This document shows, one piece after another, positions 5,902 through 7,610 of a stretch of 7,610 bases of DNA. The DNA is taken from NCBI GenBank assembly GCA_016187325.1, contig JACPJY010000022.1:1-7610 (forward strand), in the 5' to 3' direction. This DNA is from Rhodospirillales bacterium (GTDB taxonomy: Bacteria; Pseudomonadota; Alphaproteobacteria; Rhodospirillales; Casp-alpha2). The notes below the pieces were generated by a model that was given only the letters and a program-made list of their open reading frames with translations, did not search any database and was not told the origin of the DNA. Position numbers and translations under genes: made by a program. The stretch's first letter is position 1. Every line of letters begins with the position of its first letter.

Positions 5902-5931
5902 AAGATTTGGCGCGAAAACATGCCCTGTCAA
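5902..5931 (-). promoter_or_regulatory. Candidate hsp20 promoter (sigma-70 or sigma-32 like)
   Basis: On the minus strand a perfect TTGACA -35 box occupies 5931-5926. At 18-bp spacing a weak -10, AATCTT (5907-5902), follows. The same stretch also fits a heat-shock sigma-32 pattern: ATTGACA, then 13 bp, then CGCCAAAT, which resembles the CCCCATNT -10 box. For a small heat-shock gene the sigma-32 reading is attractive but not proven. The start would lie about 90 nt upstream of the hsp20 ATG. Confidence 0.5.
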
Positions 5932-5959
5932 TGGCCGGCAAACATCCGCTGGCGGCCCG

Positions 5960-5983
5960 CCCCGGCGCTGTCCCCGGCGCTGT
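5960..5983. repeat. 12-bp perfect tandem duplication
   Basis: CCCCGGCGCTGT occurs twice without a gap (5960-5971 and 5972-5983), followed by another CC. It lies upstream of both divergent promoters. It may be replication slippage or a tandem pair of protein sites. Confidence 0.8.
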
Positions 5984-5989
5984 CCAGGT

Positions 5990-6026
5990 TCACCGGCTTG
6001 TAATAATTCCAACTTTAGGCCGGTGA
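5990..6026. repeat. Inverted repeat with AT-rich loop, candidate operator
   Basis: TCACCGGC (5990-5997) and GCCGGTGA (6019-6026) are perfect 8-bp inverted arms around 21 bp that are strikingly AT-rich for this genome. The right arm ends 5 bp before the -35 box of the rightward promoter (6032). An operator for a dimeric regulator, or a cruciform-prone element, is plausible. No regulator gene is visible nearby. Confidence 0.55.
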
Positions 6027-6031
6027 TATCT

Positions 6032-6061
6032 TTGAAAATCCCGGCCGGTCGCGGATATACT
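6032..6061 (+). promoter_or_regulatory. Sigma-70-type promoter for the FAH-family gene
   Basis: TTGAAA (6032-6037) and TATACT (6056-6061) are separated by 18 bp and each matches the consensus at five of six positions. The predicted start is near 6068, giving a leader of roughly 45 nt before the ATG at 6115. Confidence 0.6.
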
Positions 6062-6073
6062 GCCGGCCGCGAC
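6048..6073. promoter_or_regulatory. Inverted repeat overlapping the -10 box, candidate operator
   Basis: GTCGCGG (6048-6054) and CCGCGAC (6067-6073) are perfect 7-bp inverted arms around 12 bp that contain the TATACT -10 box. A dimeric repressor bound here would block open-complex formation. The flanks also carry CCGGCC repeats. No ligand or regulator can be inferred. Confidence 0.45.
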
Positions 6074-6114
6074 AACCATCAGAAACAACCAACTCGAGAG
6101 GGGGGCTCGATCCC

Positions 6115-6885
6115 ATGACCCATTGGGGACGCTTCGAACACGCAAGCCTAGTCGGCTTCGGCACCATCGAGGGCACAACCGTCTACGTCCACGAAGGCGA
6201 CATGTTCGGCAAACCGAAGAAGACCGGCAAGACGCTGAAGCTCGCCGAGGTCAGACTGTTGATGCCGTGCGTGCCGACGAAGATGATCGCGCTGTGGAAC
6301 AACTTCCGGGCGCTGGCCAAGAAGATCGAGATGCCCGAGCCCCCGGAGCCGCTTTATCTGTTGAAGGGCAACAATTCGTTTTTGGGCCCCAACGAGGTCA
6401 TCCGGCGACCGAAGGCGTACGCCGGCAAGGTGGTGTACGAAGGCGAGCTCGGCATCGTCATCGGCAAAAAGGCGACCAACGTGTCCGAGGCCGACGCGGC
6501 CCGCCACATCTTTGGCTACACCTGCATCAACGACGTCACCGCCGTCGAGCTGATCAGCAAGGACAAGACGTTCGCGCAGTGGGTGCGGGCCAAGAGCTTC
6601 GACACCTTCGGCGTGTTCGGGCCCGTCATCGCCACCGGCCTCGACCCCAAAAAGCTGACCGTCAAGACGGTGCTCAACGGCGACGAGCGTCAGAACTATC
6701 CGATCAGCGACATGATCTTCCAGCCGGCGAAGCTGGTGAGCCTGCTTTCCGACGACATGACCCTGATGCCGGGCGACGTTATCTGCTGCGGCACGTCGCT
6801 GGGCGTCGGCACCATGAAGGAGCCGAAGAACGACATCTCCGTCACCATCGAGGGGATCGGCACGCTTTCCAACGTTTTCCAGTGA
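6115..6885 (+). CDS. Fumarylacetoacetate hydrolase (FAH) family protein
   Basis: Members of this fold are Mg/Mn-dependent enzymes that cleave C-C bonds, decarboxylate or isomerise 2-oxo/enol diacids, for example in aromatic degradation. The 256-residue product has the short N-terminal part, then the catalytic fold from about residue 50. Metal ligands are in place: Glu109 and Glu111 (YEGELGIVIG) and Asp140 (INDVTA). Lys160 lies in the conserved RAKSFDTFG, and a GTSLGVG loop is near the C-terminus. The lid segment reads ALWNNFRALAKKIEMP where typical members have GLNYRDHAAEM-like sequence, so the usual His and Glu of that lid are replaced. Substrate is unknown. A GA-rich ribosome site (GAGAGGGG) precedes ATG 6115, and a good promoter lies upstream. 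A ketopantoate-reductase-like gene follows. Confidence 0.9.
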   Translation: MTHWGRFEHASLVGFGTIEGTTVYVHEGDMFGKPKKTGKTLKLAEVRLLMPCVPTKMIALWNNFRALAKKIEMPEPPEPLYLLKGNNSFLGPNEVIRRPKAYAGKVVYEGELGIVIGKKATNVSEADAARHIFGYTCINDVTAVELISKDKTFAQWVRAKSFDTFGVFGPVIATGLDPKKLTVKTVLNGDERQNYPISDMIFQPAKLVSLLSDDMTLMPGDVICCGTSLGVGTMKEPKNDISVTIEGIGTLSNVFQ

Positions 6886-6984
6886 AATCGGCTATACTGG
6901 CGAAAGAGAAAAACACAGCTACCGGGAATGACGGGCCGACCAAACGCCAGAGCCTGGAACCAGGGCCCGGAAAGGGAGGAAGCC

Positions 6985-7610
6985 ATGAAAGTTTGCGTTA
7001 TCGGCGCCGGAGCCATCGGCGGCCTGATGGGAGCCAAGCTGGCGCTCGCCGGCGAAGAAGTCACCGTCGTCGACCAGGGGACGCACCTGAAGGCCATCCG
7101 TGACAACGGCCTGAAGCTGATCTGGCACGACGGCACCGAGCACGTGGCCAAGATCGCCAAGGCCACCGACAAGGTCGAGGCGGCGGGCAAGCAGGACCTG
7201 ATCATCCTGGCCCTCAAGGCGCACTACCTGGAGCAGGTGGCGCGCCAGCTGCCGAAGATCGTCGGCCCCGACACCATGATCGTCACCGTGCAGAACGGCA
7301 TTCCCTGGTGGTACTTCCACAAGCACGGCGGCCCGTTCGACGGCCGGCGACTGGAAACGCTCGATCCGGACGGCACGCTCGGCAAGCACATCGATGGCGA
7401 CAAGATCATCGGCTGCGTCGTCTATCCGGCCGCCGCGGTCGAGGCGCCAGGCGTCATCCACCACGTCGAGGGCGACCGCTTCCCGGTCGGCGAGCTCGAC
7501 GGCAAGACCACCGCGCGGGTGCAGAAGCTGCACGACACGCTGGTCAAGGCCGGCTTCAAGTCGCGCATCCTCGACGACATCCGCTCGGAGATCTGGCTGA
7601 AGGCGTGGGG
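6985..7610 (+). CDS. Ketopantoate reductase (ApbA/PanE) family protein, 3' end outside window
   Basis: The frame is open from ATG 6985 to the window edge (208 full codons), so the protein is incomplete. It starts with a Rossmann NADPH site, GAGAIGG at 7-13. Lys78 (ILALKAHY) and Asn104 (VQNG) are the conserved positions of the family. Catalytic Lys206 lies in EIWLKAWG, equivalent to Lys176 of E. coli PanE. The family reduces 2-dehydropantoate to pantoate for coenzyme A, but many paralogues reduce other 2-oxoacids. The NGIPWWYF segment and an insertion around 110-135 (FHKHGGPF to GKHIDGDK) are more like such paralogues than E. coli PanE, so I do not assign panE. AGGGAGGA (6973-6980) ends 4 nt before the ATG. 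It follows the FAH-family gene by 99 bp, probably in one operon. Confidence 0.9.
   Translation, partial: MKVCVIGAGAIGGLMGAKLALAGEEVTVVDQGTHLKAIRDNGLKLIWHDGTEHVAKIAKATDKVEAAGKQDLIILALKAHYLEQVARQLPKIVGPDTMIVTVQNGIPWWYFHKHGGPFDGRRLETLDPDGTLGKHIDGDKIIGCVVYPAAAVEAPGVIHHVEGDRFPVGELDGKTTARVQKLHDTLVKAGFKSRILDDIRSEIWLKAW

Larger units (their letters stand above)
5804..6114. other. Divergent control region between hsp20 and the FAH-family gene
   Basis: These 311 bp contain no convincing gene on either strand. They hold, in order, the GC-rich hsp20 leader (5804-about 5895), a leftward promoter-like pair, a 12-bp tandem duplication, an inverted repeat with an AT-rich loop, and a rightward promoter with an overlapping inverted repeat. 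GAGAGGGGGG (6095-6104) is the ribosome site for the rightward gene. Confidence 0.8.

Noticed and set aside
5327..6118. 263-residue + strand open frame antisense to hsp20
   Set aside because: It is opposite a clear Hsp20 gene, has shadow-frame composition, and crosses the divergent promoter region.
6893..6898. TATACT between the FAH-family gene and the reductase as a second promoter
   Set aside because: It is a good -10 match, but I see no -35 element at 16-19 bp upstream. Read-through from the upstream promoter is simpler.
6953..6964. CCTGG/CCAGG dyad before the reductase start
   Set aside because: The 2-nt loop is too tight for an RNA hairpin. The match is short and expected by chance in GC-rich DNA.
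1..7610. CRISPR arrays, tRNA or rRNA genes, insertion sequences, toxin-antitoxin or phage-defence genes
   Set aside because: No regularly spaced repeats, cloverleaf sequence, transposase or terminal repeats were recognised. The gene content is mostly conserved housekeeping.

Overview
The window is a GC-rich stretch from a Gram-negative bacterium, most likely an alphaproteobacterium. The gene order lptC-lptA-lptB-rpoN-hpf-ptsN is the classic conserved block of that class. The neighbouring DUF1150 gene beside an Hsp20 gene is also an alphaproteobacterial hallmark. I cannot assign a genus; a Rhodospirillales-like or uncultured lineage is only a guess from codon use and the long proteins.

Positions 1-4855 (+ strand) hold a compact, probably co-transcribed housekeeping block. 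The tail of lptC overlaps lptA by ATGA. lptA and lptB (27 bp gap) encode parts of the lipopolysaccharide transport bridge. rpoN (21 bp gap) encodes sigma-54. After an unusual 251-bp spacer rich in repeats and dyads comes a long-form hibernation promoting factor gene (hpf). A 48-bp spacer with a strong hairpin leads to ptsN, the nitrogen-PTS EIIA protein. Envelope biogenesis, nitrogen and carbon regulation and ribosome dormancy are thus physically linked, as in many proteobacteria.

Positions 5019-5803 (- strand) hold a small stress operon: an Hsp20 small heat-shock protein gene followed by a DUF1150 gene. It is convergent with ptsN across 163 bp.

Positions 5804-6114 are a 311-bp divergent control region. 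It has a sigma-70/sigma-32-like promoter for hsp20, a 12-bp tandem duplication, an 8-bp-arm inverted repeat with an AT-rich loop, and a good rightward promoter (TTGAAA-N18-TATACT) whose -10 box lies inside a 7-bp-arm inverted repeat.

Positions 6115-7610 (+ strand) hold a fumarylacetoacetate hydrolase (FAH) family enzyme gene and, 99 bp later, a ketopantoate-reductase-like gene that runs off the window. These look like a small catabolic or 2-oxoacid metabolism unit.

I see no CRISPR array, tRNA, rRNA, intact mobile element or clearly new multi-gene system. The most notable points are the FAH protein lacking the usual lid His/Glu pair, the Pro/Gly-rich N-terminal extension of LptB, the internal duplication in LptA, the repeat-rich rpoN-hpf spacer, the DUF1150-Hsp20 pair, and the structured divergent control region.
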